Shown: piece after piece, positions 15,321-26,740 of the stretch
Layout: the number at the start of each line of letters is the position of its first letter
How positions within the stretch are numbered: the stretch's first letter is position 1
Source: Streptomyces aurantiacus
GTDB taxonomy: Bacteria > Actinomycetota > Actinomycetes > Streptomycetales > Streptomycetaceae
NCBI RefSeq assembly: GCF_001418335.1
Contig: NZ_LIPP01000129.1
Span: 1-34,504 of the forward strand
Direction of reading: 5' to 3'
DNA length: 34,504 nucleotides
Made by a program: the position numbers and the translations under genes
The notes under the pieces: model-generated
The model's database searches: none
What the model was told of the DNA's origin: nothing
The model's input: the letters and a program-made list of their open reading frames with translations, nothing else

Positions 15321-16427
15321 ATGCCCGAGGTGTACGAGACCCGCCGAGCACGGCTACGCGAACGCTGCAACGCGAGCGGCAGCGCCTCCGCGCTGATCTC
15401 CCGCCCAGCCAACGTCCGCTATCTCACGGGCGGCGCGCCCCACGGCGCGGTTCTCCTGCTGGGCAGGACCGAGGACCTGCTCGTGTACGGCGCCACGCTC
15501 GACACCCCGGCCGACGAGCCCCGTGCGGACGGCGGCCTCCGGGTGCACGCGCTGCCGAGCCCCGGAGGGGACCCCGCCGTCGCCGCGGCGGACCTCGCCG
15601 CGGCCCAGGGCGCCGAGTCCCTCGCCGTCGAGGAACATCACCTGACCGTGGGCCGGCACCGGGCGATCGGCTCGGTGGCCCCGGGCCTGCGCCTCGCGGA
15701 CGTCGGCGGAGCCGTCGAACAGCTCCGGGTGATCAAGGACCAGGAGGAGATCTCCTGTCTGCGCATCGGCGCGGAGATCGCGGACCAGGCCCTGGGGGAA
15801 CTCCTGGAGTCGATCCTCGTCGGCCGCACCGAACGACACCTCGCGCTGGAACTGGAACGCCGCCTCGTCGACCACGGTGCCGACGGGCCGGCCCTGCGGA
15901 CGTCGGTCGGCACGGGACCGCACTCCGGGCGCCGCGGGCACCGGCCCACCGACCGCCGGGTCGAGGAGGGAGATTTTCTCTCTGTCTGCCTCGGCGCGAC
16001 CTACCGCGGGTACCGCTGCGAGATCGGCCGTACCTTCGTCATCGGCACCTCGCCCGCCGACTGGCAGATCGAGCTGTACGACCTCGTCTTCGCATCCCAG
16101 CGGGCCGGCCGCGAGGCCCTGGTACCCGGCGCCGCCTACCGTGACGTGGACCACGCGGCCCGCCAGGTGCTGGACTCCGCGGGCTACACGGAGGGCCTCC
16201 CCGAGTCCACCGGGCACGGTGTGGGGCTCGAAATCGACGAGGAGCCGCAGTTGGCCCCCGCGGCCATGGGTAAACTGGACGCTTGCGTGCCGGTCACCGT
16301 CGAACCGGGGGTCCACCTCCCGGGCCGGGGCGGTGTCCGGATCGATGACACGCTCGTCGTGCGCCCTGAGGCGGACGGCGGACCCGAGCTACTCACCATT
16401 ACGACCAAGGAACTGCTCGCGCTCTAG
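15321..16427 (+). CDS. M24/aminopeptidase P family protein with altered metal ligands
   Basis: The 368-residue protein has the two-domain form of aminopeptidase P/Xaa-Pro dipeptidase (creatinase-like N-domain and pita-bread C-domain). Most residues of the M24 two-metal centre are changed. The first Asp is Cys223 (SVCLGATY), the second is Glu234 (RCEIGRTF), His299 (TGHGVGLE) is kept, the later IHE histidine is Asp306, Glu328 (TVEPG) is kept, and the last Glu is Asp342 (RIDDT). Catalysis as a normal Xaa-Pro peptidase is therefore doubtful. It stands just before efp and nusB, the position of pepQ in other actinobacteria. The ATG at 15321 lacks a nearby ribosome-binding site, and TACGCT ends six bases upstream, so a leaderless message is possible. 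Confidence 0.88.
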   Translation: MPEVYETRRARLRERCNASGSASALISRPANVRYLTGGAPHGAVLLLGRTEDLLVYGATLDTPADEPRADGGLRVHALPSPGGDPAVAAADLAAAQGAESLAVEEHHLTVGRHRAIGSVAPGLRLADVGGAVEQLRVIKDQEEISCLRIGAEIADQALGELLESILVGRTERHLALELERRLVDHGADGPALRTSVGTGPHSGRRGHRPTDRRVEEGDFLSVCLGATYRGYRCEIGRTFVIGTSPADWQIELYDLVFASQRAGREALVPGAAYRDVDHAARQVLDSAGYTEGLPESTGHGVGLEIDEEPQLAPAAMGKLDACVPVTVEPGVHLPGRGGVRIDDTLVVRPEADGGPELLTITTKELLAL

Positions 16428-16591
16428 CTTCTGAAGCATCAAAAGGCCTCGACAGACCTCGGCACACCTCGGCGAACCTCGACAAATATCGAGAACGTCG
16501 AGAACGTCGAAAGACATCGAGAGCTTCACATGCTTCGAGCCGTGCGCGTGCCGCCGGGGTCGTCCACGTCAGTCCAGGAGATTCCGCAACC
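16428..16591 (+). promoter_or_regulatory. efp upstream region with 10-bp periodic TCG repeats
   Basis: Between the M24-family gene and efp lies a run of TCG triplets starting at 16449, 16459, 16469, 16479, 16489, 16498, 16507 and 16517. The first four are CCTCG and the later ones TCGAG or TCGAA, so the two halves are partly complementary (CTCGA and TCGAG around AAATAT-like loops). A ribosome-binding AGGAG lies at 16576-16580. The function is unknown; phased protein binding or an RNA stem are possibilities. Confidence 0.55.
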
Positions 16592-17158
16592 GTGGCTTCC
16601 ACGAACGACCTCAAGAACGGCCTGGTGCTCAAGCTCGACGGGGGCCAGCTCTGGTCCGTCGTCGAGTTCCAGCACGTCAAGCCCGGCAAGGGCCCCGCCT
16701 TCGTGCGCACCAAGCTGAAGAACGTGCTTTCCGGCAAGGTCGTCGACAAGACGTTCAACGCCGGCGTCAAGGTCGAGACGGCCACTGTCGACAAGCGCGA
16801 CATGCAGTTCTCGTACATGGACGGCGAGTACTTCGTCTTCATGGACATGCAGACCTATGACCAGCTCATGGTCGACCGGAAGGCTGTCGGCGACGCCGCC
16901 AACTTCCTGATCGAGGGCTTCACCGCCACCGTGGCGCAGCACGAGGGCGAGGTGCTCTTCGTCGAGCTGCCGGCCGCCGTCGAGCTCGTCGTCCAGGAGA
17001 CCGAGCCGGGCGTTCAGGGCGACCGTTCCACCGGCGGCACCAAGCCCGCCACCCTGGAGACCGGTCACCAGATCAACGTCCCGCTCTTCATCACCACCGG
17101 TGAGAAGATCAAGGTCGACACCCGCACGAGCGACTACCTCGGCCGGGTGAACAGCTAA
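16592..17158 (+). CDS. efp: Translation elongation factor P
   Basis: The 188-residue protein is full-length EF-P: a KOW-like N-domain and two OB domains. It relieves ribosome stalling at polyproline. The domain I loop tip reads [10 protein letters not shown], with the key lysine at 33. The PGKGP form is the actinobacterial subfamily reported to work without modification of this lysine, and no lysine-modifying genes are seen nearby. The GTG at 16592 follows AGGAG at 11 bases. NusB follows after only two bases, so the genes are co-transcribed. High local density of charged residues and conservation make the call secure. Confidence 0.97.
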   Translation: MASTNDLKNGLVLKLDGGQLWSVVEFQHVKPGKGPAFVRTKLKNVLSGKVVDKTFNAGVKVETATVDKRDMQFSYMDGEYFVFMDMQTYDQLMVDRKAVGDAANFLIEGFTATVAQHEGEVLFVELPAAVELVVQETEPGVQGDRSTGGTKPATLETGHQINVPLFITTGEKIKVDTRTSDYLGRVNS

Positions 17159-17160
17159 CC

Positions 17161-17595
17161 GTGGCTGCCCGCAATACGGCCCGAAAGCGCGCCTTCCAGA
17201 TCCTTTTCGAGGGTGACCAGCGCGACGTGGACGTCCAGACGGTCCTCGCCGACTGGATCCGGCACTCCCGGACCGACCCCCGGCAGCCGCCGGTGAGCGA
17301 GTACACGATGCAGCTGGTCGAGGGCTACGCGAGCTACGCGCGGCGCATCGACGACCTGATCTCGCAGTACGCCGTCGACTGGACACTCGACAGGATGCCG
17401 GTCGTCGACCGCAACATCCTGCGCCTCGGCGCGTACGAACTGATCTGGGTGGACGAGACCCCGGACGCGGTCGTGCTCGACGAGGCGGTGCAGCTCGCCA
17501 AGGAGTTCTCCACGGACGAGTCGCCCGCCTTCGTGAACGGGCTGCTCGGCCGGTTCAAGGAGCTCAAGTCGTCCTTGCGCCGGGACGAAGCCTGA
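17161..17595 (+). CDS. nusB: Transcription antitermination factor NusB
   Basis: The 144-residue all-helical protein matches NusB. It begins with the arginine-rich ARNTARKRAFQILFE, which contacts boxA RNA, and ends with the LDEAVQLAKEFSTDESPAFVNGLL signature. With NusE (S10) it binds boxA in rRNA leaders and prevents premature termination. The GTG at 17161 is two bases after the efp stop, so translation is probably coupled. The gene ends at a convergent spacer with two strong hairpins that separate it from bldD. Confidence 0.97.
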   Translation: MAARNTARKRAFQILFEGDQRDVDVQTVLADWIRHSRTDPRQPPVSEYTMQLVEGYASYARRIDDLISQYAVDWTLDRMPVVDRNILRLGAYELIWVDETPDAVVLDEAVQLAKEFSTDESPAFVNGLLGRFKELKSSLRRDEA

Positions 17596-17642
17596 GTGCT
17601 CCGCACGGTTCGATGTCATGTGCGGGTTGGCGGGGGCTGAGC

Positions 17643-17664
17643 GCGCAGTTCCCCGCGCCCCTGA
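17643..17664 (-). repeat. Solitary copy of the GCGCGGGGAACTGCGC element after nusB
   Basis: The plus strand shows GCGCAGTTCCCCGCGCCCCT, the reverse complement of the core element and nearly identical to the 1-86 units. It sits just before the nusB-side terminator hairpin, in the convergent nusB/bldD spacer. Confidence 0.8.
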
Positions 17665-17668
17665 GGTA

Positions 17669-17710
17669 CGCCGGAGGGCCCCCAGTCAGAACACTGGGGG
17701 CCCTCCGGCG
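17669..17710. terminator. Perfect 18-bp stem terminator after nusB
   Basis: Arms at 17669-17686 and 17693-17710 pair perfectly (CGCCGGAGGGCCCCCAGT) around a six-base loop. There is no long T tract, as is common in Streptomyces. Lying between convergent genes, it may work in both directions. Confidence 0.85.
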
Positions 17711-17757
17711 TCATCCCGTGATCCCGTGCCCTCGAAGCTGCTCAGGCCCGCAGAAAG

Positions 17758-17800
17758 CCGTCGGGGTGGCCGGAACCAATTGGTTCCGGCCACCCGACGG
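17758..17800. terminator. Palindromic bidirectional terminator between nusB and bldD
   Basis: The inner 32 bp (17764-17795) are a perfect palindrome centred on AATT, and the stem extends with one bulged G to CCGTCGG/CCGACGG. In the plus direction it is followed by GTTTCTTCT, and in the minus direction by CTTTCTG. It lies 34 bp after the bldD stop. Confidence 0.85.
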
Positions 17801-17834
17801 CACGTTTCTTCTCAGTGCCGGTGGATCCGGTCGG

Positions 17835-18335
17835 TCAGCCCTCTTCGTGGGAGACCGCGCGGCGCGCGTCCGCGTCCAGGACTCCCCAGCTGATCAGCTG
17901 CTCGGTGAGGACCGAGGGCGACTGGTCGTAGATGACGGCGAGGGTGCGCAGGTCGTCCTGGCGGATCGACAGCACCTTGCCGTTGTAGTCGCCGCGCTGG
18001 GACTGGATCGTCGCCGCGTAGCGCTGCAGGGGGCCTGCCTTCTCGGCCGGCACGTGGGCCAGCCGCTCCAGGTCGAGGACCAGCTTCGGCGGCGGCTCGG
18101 CGGCTCCGCCCGGCGTGGTGCCCGGCAGCAGCTCCTGCACGGGAACGCCGTAGAAGTCCGCCAGCTCCGCAAGACGCTGCACGGTCACGGCGCGGTCGCC
18201 GCGCTCGTACGAACCGACCACGACCGCCTTCCAGCGGCCCTGGGACTTCTCCTCGACGCCGTGGAGGGAAAGGCCCTGCTGGGTACGGATTGCGCGGAGC
18301 TTGGCCCCGAGCTGTTTGGCGTATTCGCTGGACAT
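17835..18335 (-). CDS. bldD: Developmental transcription regulator BldD
   Basis: The 166-residue protein is BldD, the repressor that holds Streptomyces in vegetative growth. The N-terminal XRE-type helix-turn-helix (about 1-75) includes GLSLHGVEEKSQGRWKAVVV. The C-terminal domain carries the c-di-GMP signature Arg114-Gly-Asp116 and Arg125-Gln-Asp-Asp128, which binds a c-di-GMP tetramer and thereby dimerises the protein. The ATG at 18335 is preceded by GGGGAG. It is transcribed opposite to its neighbours nusB and pyrR. A BldD-type box (AGTGA-G-TCACC on the coding strand) lies at the expected transcription start, consistent with the known autorepression. Residue spacing matches the characterised S. 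coelicolor protein. Confidence 0.97.
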   Translation of the reverse strand: MSSEYAKQLGAKLRAIRTQQGLSLHGVEEKSQGRWKAVVVGSYERGDRAVTVQRLAELADFYGVPVQELLPGTTPGGAAEPPPKLVLDLERLAHVPAEKAGPLQRYAATIQSQRGDYNGKVLSIRQDDLRTLAVIYDQSPSVLTEQLISWGVLDADARRAVSHEEG

Positions 18336-18381
18336 ATAGCTCCCCGGACACTGTGTCGACGTGCGGCTCGGCCGCGCGGCT

Positions 18382-18425
18382 GGTGACTCACTGTGAGGTT
18401 ACGCAGCGTGACTCTCCCTCGTCAA
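18382..18425 (-). promoter_or_regulatory. bldD promoter with autoregulatory BldD box
   Basis: On the minus strand TTGACG (18425-18420) and TAACCT (18401-18396) are separated by 18 bases, a good principal-sigma promoter. Just downstream, AGTGA-G-TCACC (18392-18382) matches the BldD consensus AGTGA-Nm-TCACC and covers the expected start point, about 50 bases before the ATG. Confidence 0.75.
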
Positions 18426-18543
18426 GCCGAACGGTCCGGACCCACCCCTCCGGGCGGGCGGGGCACGGCCGGAACCAGGTGGGTGATCAGGGGGATTGTC
18501 GGGCTGGTACCGTGGATGGCGCAATTCCGACGTCCTTTAATGA

Positions 18544-18561
18544 TCCGTCCAGAGAGGCGGA
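18544..18561 (+). promoter_or_regulatory. PyrR-binding loop in the pyrR leader
   Basis: A TCCG/CGGA stem encloses the loop TCCAGAGAGG, which matches the PyrR RNA-binding loop known from pyrimidine operons. It ends directly at the AAGGAGG ribosome-binding site (18563-18569). No attenuator terminator is visible between it and the start at 18580, so translational repression is more likely than transcription attenuation. Confidence 0.7.
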
Positions 18562-18579
18562 GAAGGAGGTCCGTTTCGT

Positions 18580-19170
18580 ATGGACACCGAACAGCAGAAG
18601 CAGCAGTACGAGTCCGATGCGCGGCCCGTTCTGGAGGCGCCCGACATCGCGCGGGTCCTGACCCGCATCGCCCACGAGATCGTCGAGCGCGCCAAGGGCG
18701 CCGACGACGTGGTGCTCCTCGGCATCCCGACCCGGGGTGTCCACCTGGCGCAGCGGCTCGCCGCCAAACTCCAGGAGATCACCGACCGCAAGATCCCGGT
18801 CGGCTCCCTCGACATCACCATGTACCGCGACGACCTGCGCATGCACCCGCCGCGCGCGCTGGCCCGCACCGACATCCCCGGTGACGGCATCGACGGCCGG
18901 CTGGTGGTCCTCGTCGACGACGTGCTCTTCTCCGGCCGCACCATCCGCGCCGCCCTCGACGCGCTGAACGACATCGGCCGCCCGCGCGCCGTACAGCTCG
19001 CGGTCCTCGTCGACCGCGGTCACCGCGAACTCCCGATCCGCGCGGACTACGTCGGCAAGAACCTCCCCACGTCGTTGCGGGAGACGGTCAAGGTCCAGCT
19101 CGCCGAGGAGGACGGCCGCGACACCGTGCTGCTCGGTGTGAAGCGGACCTCCCCGGACGGGCAGCAGTAG
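18580..19170 (+). CDS. pyrR: Bifunctional pyr operon regulator/uracil phosphoribosyltransferase PyrR
   Basis: The 196-residue protein has the type I phosphoribosyltransferase fold with the PRPP-binding motif [17 protein letters not shown] (about residues 109-125) and the PyrR RNA-contact region [10 protein letters not shown]. It senses UMP/UTP versus PRPP and binds the pyr leader RNA; it also has some UPRT activity. The ATG at 18580 is preceded by AAGGAGG. A PyrR-binding loop adjoins that site, so the gene probably controls its own translation. It is the first gene of the pyrimidine operon; pyrB follows after 150 bp. Confidence 0.97.
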   Translation: MDTEQQKQQYESDARPVLEAPDIARVLTRIAHEIVERAKGADDVVLLGIPTRGVHLAQRLAAKLQEITDRKIPVGSLDITMYRDDLRMHPPRALARTDIPGDGIDGRLVVLVDDVLFSGRTIRAALDALNDIGRPRAVQLAVLVDRGHRELPIRADYVGKNLPTSLRETVKVQLAEEDGRDTVLLGVKRTSPDGQQ

Positions 19171-19320
19171 CTCTCCGACGTACGGAACCGCCGCCGTACC
19201 CCGCGCCCGCCGGCGCGCCGCCTGCCTGTCCGGCTGTGCCCACCGGCCGTACCCGGACGCCCGCCTCCCGACCTGAACTGCCTTACGACTGCCTCACCAC
19301 TGCCATACGGAGCCTGAAAG

Positions 19321-20316
19321 ATGCAGCGTCATCTCATCTCGGCCGCCGACCTCACCCGCGACGACGCCGTCCTGATCCTCGACACCGCCGAGGAGATGGC
19401 CCGGGTCGCCGACCGGCCGATAAAGAAGCTGCCGACCCTGCGCGGCCGCACCGTCGTCAACCTCTTCTTCGAGGACTCCACCCGTACCCGGATCTCCTTC
19501 GAGGCCGCCGAGAAGCGCCTCTCCGCGGACGTCATCAACTTCACCGCCAAGGGCTCCAGCGTCTCCAAGGGCGAGTCCCTGAAGGACACCGCCCAGACCC
19601 TGGAGGCGATGGGCGTCGACGCCGTCGTCATCCGGCACGGCGCCTCCGGAGCCCCGTACCGCCTCGCGACCTCCGGCTGGATCGACGCCGCCGTCATCAA
19701 CGCCGGTGACGGCACCCACCAGCACCCCACCCAGGCCCTGCTCGACGCCTTCACCATGCGGCGCAGGCTGGTCGGCCGGGACGAGGGGCTCGGCCAGGAC
19801 CTGGCGGGCCGGCGCATCACGATCGTCGGCGACATCCTGCACAGCCGCGTCGCCCGCTCGAACGTGGATCTGCTGCACACCCTCGGCGCCGAGGTCACCC
19901 TCGTCGCCCCGCCGACCCTGGTGCCCGTCGGCGTCGAGTCCTGGCCCTGCGAGATCTCGTACGACCTCGACAGCACGCTCGCCAAGGCCGACGCGGTGAT
20001 GATGCTCCGCGTCCAGCGGGAGCGGATGAACGCCGCGTTCTTCCCCACCGAGCGCGAGTACTCGCGGCGCTACGGCCTCGACGGCGACCGCATGGCGCGG
20101 ATGCCCGGGCACGCCATCGTGATGCACCCGGGCCCGATGGTCCGCGGCATGGAGATCACCGCCGAGGTCGCCGACTCCGACCGCTGCACCGTCGTCGAGC
20201 AGGTCGCCAACGGCGTCTCGATCCGGATGGCCGTCCTGTACCTGCTCCTCGGCGGCGCCGTGTTCGACGCGAAGAACGTGCCCGCCGTCACCCACACCCG
20301 TACCGAGGAGAAGTAA
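19321..20316 (+). CDS. pyrB: Aspartate carbamoyltransferase catalytic subunit
   Basis: The 331-residue protein catalyses carbamoyl phosphate plus aspartate to carbamoyl aspartate. The carbamoyl-phosphate motif STRTR is at 53-57 and HPTQALLD starts at 135; HPGPMVRG lies near the C-terminus. The ATG at 19321 is preceded by GGAG at 8 bases. The 150-bp gap after pyrR holds only a weak GTACGG/CCGTAC inverted repeat (19180-19199). Dihydroorotase follows after 4 bases. No pyrI regulatory subunit gene is present. Confidence 0.97.
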   Translation: MQRHLISAADLTRDDAVLILDTAEEMARVADRPIKKLPTLRGRTVVNLFFEDSTRTRISFEAAEKRLSADVINFTAKGSSVSKGESLKDTAQTLEAMGVDAVVIRHGASGAPYRLATSGWIDAAVINAGDGTHQHPTQALLDAFTMRRRLVGRDEGLGQDLAGRRITIVGDILHSRVARSNVDLLHTLGAEVTLVAPPTLVPVGVESWPCEISYDLDSTLAKADAVMMLRVQRERMNAAFFPTEREYSRRYGLDGDRMARMPGHAIVMHPGPMVRGMEITAEVADSDRCTVVEQVANGVSIRMAVLYLLLGGAVFDAKNVPAVTHTRTEEK

Positions 20317-20320
20317 GACC

Positions 20321-21607
20321 ATGAGCAAGATTCTTATCCGTGGTGCGAAGGTGCTCGGCGGCGAGCCGCAGGACGTGCTGATCGACGGCGAGACGATCGC
20401 GGAGATCGGCCACGGGCTGTCCGCCGAGGGCGCCGAGGTCGTCGAGGCCGACGGCAAGGTGCTCCTGCCGGGACTCGTCGATCTGCACACCCATCTGCGG
20501 GAGCCCGGCCGTGAGGACTCCGAGACGGTCCTGACCGGCACGCGGGCCGCCGCGAGCGGCGGCTACACCGCCGTGTTCGCCATGGCCAACACCTTCCCGG
20601 TCGCCGACACCGCCGGCGTCGTCGAGCAGGTCTACCGGCTGGGCCGGGAGCACGGCTACTGCGACGTGCAGCCCATCGGAGCCGTCACCGTCGGCCTGGA
20701 GGGCAAGCAGCTCGCCGAGCTGGGCGCGATGCACGAGTCCGCCGCCGGCGTCACCGTCTTCTCCGACGACGGCAAGTGCGTCGACGACGCCGTGATCATG
20801 CGCCGCGCCCTGGAGTACGTGAAGGCCTTCGGCGGCGTCGTCGCCCAGCACGCGCAGGAGCCCCGCCTCACCGAGGGCGCCCAGATGAACGAGGGCGTCG
20901 TCTCCGCGCAGCTCGGCCTCGGCGGCTGGCCCGCGGTCGCCGAGGAGTCGGTCATCGCCCGGGACGTGCTGCTCGCCGAGCACGTCGGCTCCCGCGTCCA
21001 CATCTGCCACCTCTCGACCGCCGGCTCCGTCGAGATCGTCCGCTGGGCCAAGTCCCGCGGCATCGACGTCACCGCCGAGGTCACCCCGCACCACCTGCTC
21101 CTCACCGACGAACTGGTGCGCTCGTACAACCCCGTCTACAAGGTCAACCCGCCGCTGCGCACCGAGCGCGACGTGCTGGCACTGCGCGAGGCGCTCGCCG
21201 ACGGCACGATCGACATCGTCGCCACCGACCACGCCCCGCACCCGCACGAGGACAAGGACTGCGAGTGGGCCGCCGCCGCCATGGGCATGGTGGGCCTCGA
21301 AACCGCGCTCTCGGTCGTCCAGGAGACGATGATCGAGACCGGGCTCCTCGGCTGGGCCGCGGTCGCCGACCGGATGTCCGTCAAGCCCGCCGAGATCGGC
21401 GGGGCCAAGGGCCACGGCCGCCCCGTCTCGGCAGGCGAGCCCGCCAACCTCACCCTGGTGGACACGGCATACCGTGGTGAGGTGGACCCCGCGGGCTTCG
21501 CATCGCGCAGCCGCAACACTCCGTACGAGGGTCGTGAGCTGCCGGGCCGTGTCACGCACACCTGGCTCCGGGGCAGGGCCACGCTCGTCGACGGGAAGCT
21601 CGCGTGA
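20321..21607 (+). CDS. pyrC: Dihydroorotase (type I)
   Basis: The 428-residue amidohydrolase cyclises carbamoyl aspartate to dihydroorotate. The metal-binding HTHLREPG motif has His56 and His58, further ligands lie in HICHLSTAGS, and the catalytic aspartate is in VATDHAPH. The size and the LREPG form indicate the type I class, which pairs with PyrB in many bacteria. The ATG is 4 bases after the pyrB stop. The stop overlaps the GTG of the next gene (GTGA). Confidence 0.97.
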   Translation: MSKILIRGAKVLGGEPQDVLIDGETIAEIGHGLSAEGAEVVEADGKVLLPGLVDLHTHLREPGREDSETVLTGTRAAASGGYTAVFAMANTFPVADTAGVVEQVYRLGREHGYCDVQPIGAVTVGLEGKQLAELGAMHESAAGVTVFSDDGKCVDDAVIMRRALEYVKAFGGVVAQHAQEPRLTEGAQMNEGVVSAQLGLGGWPAVAEESVIARDVLLAEHVGSRVHICHLSTAGSVEIVRWAKSRGIDVTAEVTPHHLLLTDELVRSYNPVYKVNPPLRTERDVLALREALADGTIDIVATDHAPHPHEDKDCEWAAAAMGMVGLETALSVVQETMIETGLLGWAAVADRMSVKPAEIGGAKGHGRPVSAGEPANLTLVDTAYRGEVDPAGFASRSRNTPYEGRELPGRVTHTWLRGRATLVDGKLA

Positions 21608-22194
21608 CATCACAGCCGCACCAGACATACATCGCCTCGTATCTCGCCGCTGAACAGAAGTCGGCGGAAGTGACCGACTGGGCCGCCCGCATCGGCTGGC
21701 TCGTCGGCCTCGTCCTGTTCGTCGCGCTCGTCTACTGGCTGATGCGCGAGGGCTGGAAATGGCGCGGCACGCTCCAGGGCGACCTGCCCGAGCTGCCCGT
21801 CGTGCCGGAAGAGCCCGGCGAGGCGAAACTGACTCTGACCGGGCGCTACCACGGCTCCACCACCGCCGGGCAGTGGCTCGACCGCATCGTGGCGCACGGC
21901 CTGGGCACCCGCAGCAAGGTCGAGCTGACACTGACGGAGGCAGGACTTGATGTCGTTCGGCCCGGGGCGACCGACTTCTTCGTGCCCCTCTCGCAGGTGC
22001 GCGAGGTACGGCTCGACAAGGGCATCGCGGGCAAGGTCCTCACCGAGGGCGGACTGCTGGTCATCACCTGGGCGCACGGCGACCGGCTGATCGACTCCGG
22101 CTTCCGCTCCGAACACGCGGCCGAACACACCGAATGGGTCGACACCCTGAACCACATGACCGACAAGAGCACCGACACGGAAGGCGCACGATGA
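21604..22194 (+). CDS. Conserved single-pass membrane protein inside the pyrimidine operon (unknown function)
   Basis: The 196-residue protein is not recognised as an enzyme. One membrane helix spans about residues 30-47 ([18 protein letters not shown]), followed by a positively charged stretch and a soluble domain (about 70-185) with alternating beta-type segments ([25 protein letters not shown]) resembling a PH-like fold. It overlaps pyrC by GTGA and carA by ATGA, so it is strongly coupled to both. M. tuberculosis has a membrane protein, Rv1382, at the same place between pyrC and carA, so the position is old and conserved. A role linked to pyrimidine synthesis or to the membrane is inferred only. 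Confidence 0.85.
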   Translation: MTSQPHQTYIASYLAAEQKSAEVTDWAARIGWLVGLVLFVALVYWLMREGWKWRGTLQGDLPELPVVPEEPGEAKLTLTGRYHGSTTAGQWLDRIVAHGLGTRSKVELTLTEAGLDVVRPGATDFFVPLSQVREVRLDKGIAGKVLTEGGLLVITWAHGDRLIDSGFRSEHAAEHTEWVDTLNHMTDKSTDTEGAR

Positions 22195-23355
22195 CCACCT
22201 CCGACCAGGGGACCGCCTCACAGAGGCAGAAGGCGGCTCCCGCCGTACTCGTCCTGGAGGACGGCCGGACCTTCCGCGGCCGTGCCTACGGGGCCGTGGG
22301 GGTGACCTTCGGCGAAGCGGTGTTCTCCACCGGCATGACCGGCTACCAGGAGACCCTCACCGACCCGTCGTACCACCGCCAGGTCGTCGTGATGACCGCC
22401 CCGCACATCGGCAACACCGGCATCAACGACGAGGACATGGAGTCCAGGAAGATCTGGGTCGCCGGTTACGTCGTACGCGACCCCGCGCGCATGCCCTCCA
22501 ACTGGCGCTCCCGGCGCTCGCTGGACGAGGAGCTCGACCGGCAGGGCGTCGTCGGCATCAGCGGCGTCGACACCCGTGCGCTCACCCGCCACCTGCGCGA
22601 GCGCGGCGCCATGCGCGTCGGCATCTTCTCCGGCAACGCGCTGCCCGACGAGGGCACCATGCTGGCCGAGGTGCGTCAGGCCCCCGAGATGAAGGGCGCC
22701 AGCCTCTACGAGGAGGTGGCCACCGAGGAGGCGTACGTCGTCCCCGCGATCGGGGAGAAGAAGTTCACCGTCGCCGCCGTGGACCTCGGCATCAAGGGCA
22801 TGACCCCGCACCGCATGGCCGAGCGCGGCATAGAGGTGCACGTACTGCCCGCCACCGCGACCGCGGAGGACATCTACGCGGTCGAGCCCGACGGCGTGTT
22901 CTTCTCCAACGGCCCCGGCGACCCGGAGCAGGCCGAGCACCCGGTCGCCCTGATGCGCGCCGTGCTGGAGCGCAGAACGCCCCTGTTCGGCATCTGTTTC
23001 GGCAACCAGATCCTCGGCCGCGCCCTCGGCTTCGGCACGTACAAGCTCAAGTACGGCCACCGGGGCATCAACCAGCCCGTGCAGGACCGTACGACCGGCA
23101 AGGTCGAGGTCACCGCGCACAACCACGGGTTCGCCGTCGACGCGCCGCTCGACCAGGTCTCCGAGACCCCCTACGGGCGGGCCGAGGTCAGCCACGTCTG
23201 CCTGAACGACCAGGTCGTCGAGGGGCTCCAGCTGCTCGACCAGCCGGCGTTCAGCGTCCAGTACCACCCCGAAGCGGCAGCGGGCCCGCACGACGCCGCC
23301 TACCTGTTCGACCGTTTCACCTCTTTGATGAACACAGCCCAGATGGAGGGCCAGC

Positions 23356-23363
<8 letters not shown>
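22191..23363 (+). CDS. carA: Carbamoyl phosphate synthase small (glutaminase) subunit
   Basis: The 390-residue protein has the CarA N-terminal domain ([20 protein letters not shown]) and a class I glutamine amidotransferase domain. The nucleophile is Cys269 in GICFGNQ, and the histidine/glutamate pair is in YHPEA. It supplies ammonia to CarB. The ATG at 22191 overlaps the stop of the membrane protein gene, and its own end overlaps carB by 8 bases. An in-frame ATG at 22134 was rejected as lying inside the upstream gene. Confidence 0.97.
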
Positions 23364-26664
<3,301 letters not shown>

Positions 26665-26671
26665 CGGCTAC

Positions 26672-26701
26672 GAGGGGGACACCGGAAACGGTGTCCCCCT
26701 C
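26672..26701 (+). terminator. Terminator-like hairpin between carB and pyrD
   Basis: A perfect 13-bp stem (GAGGGGGACACCG with its complement) closes on a GAAA tetraloop and is followed by TTCATG and then a C/T-rich stretch. It lies inside an otherwise tight operon and may reduce transcription into pyrD and pyrF, or protect carB mRNA ends. Confidence 0.75.
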
Positions 26702-26740
26702 TTCATGAGGCCCATCAGGCTCTTCTTGAGGACACCGAAC

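Noticed and set aside
26705..26740. Upstream in-frame ATG as pyrD start
   Set aside because: It lies just after the terminator-like hairpin, lacks a ribosome-binding site, and adds residues not typical of class 2 enzymes.
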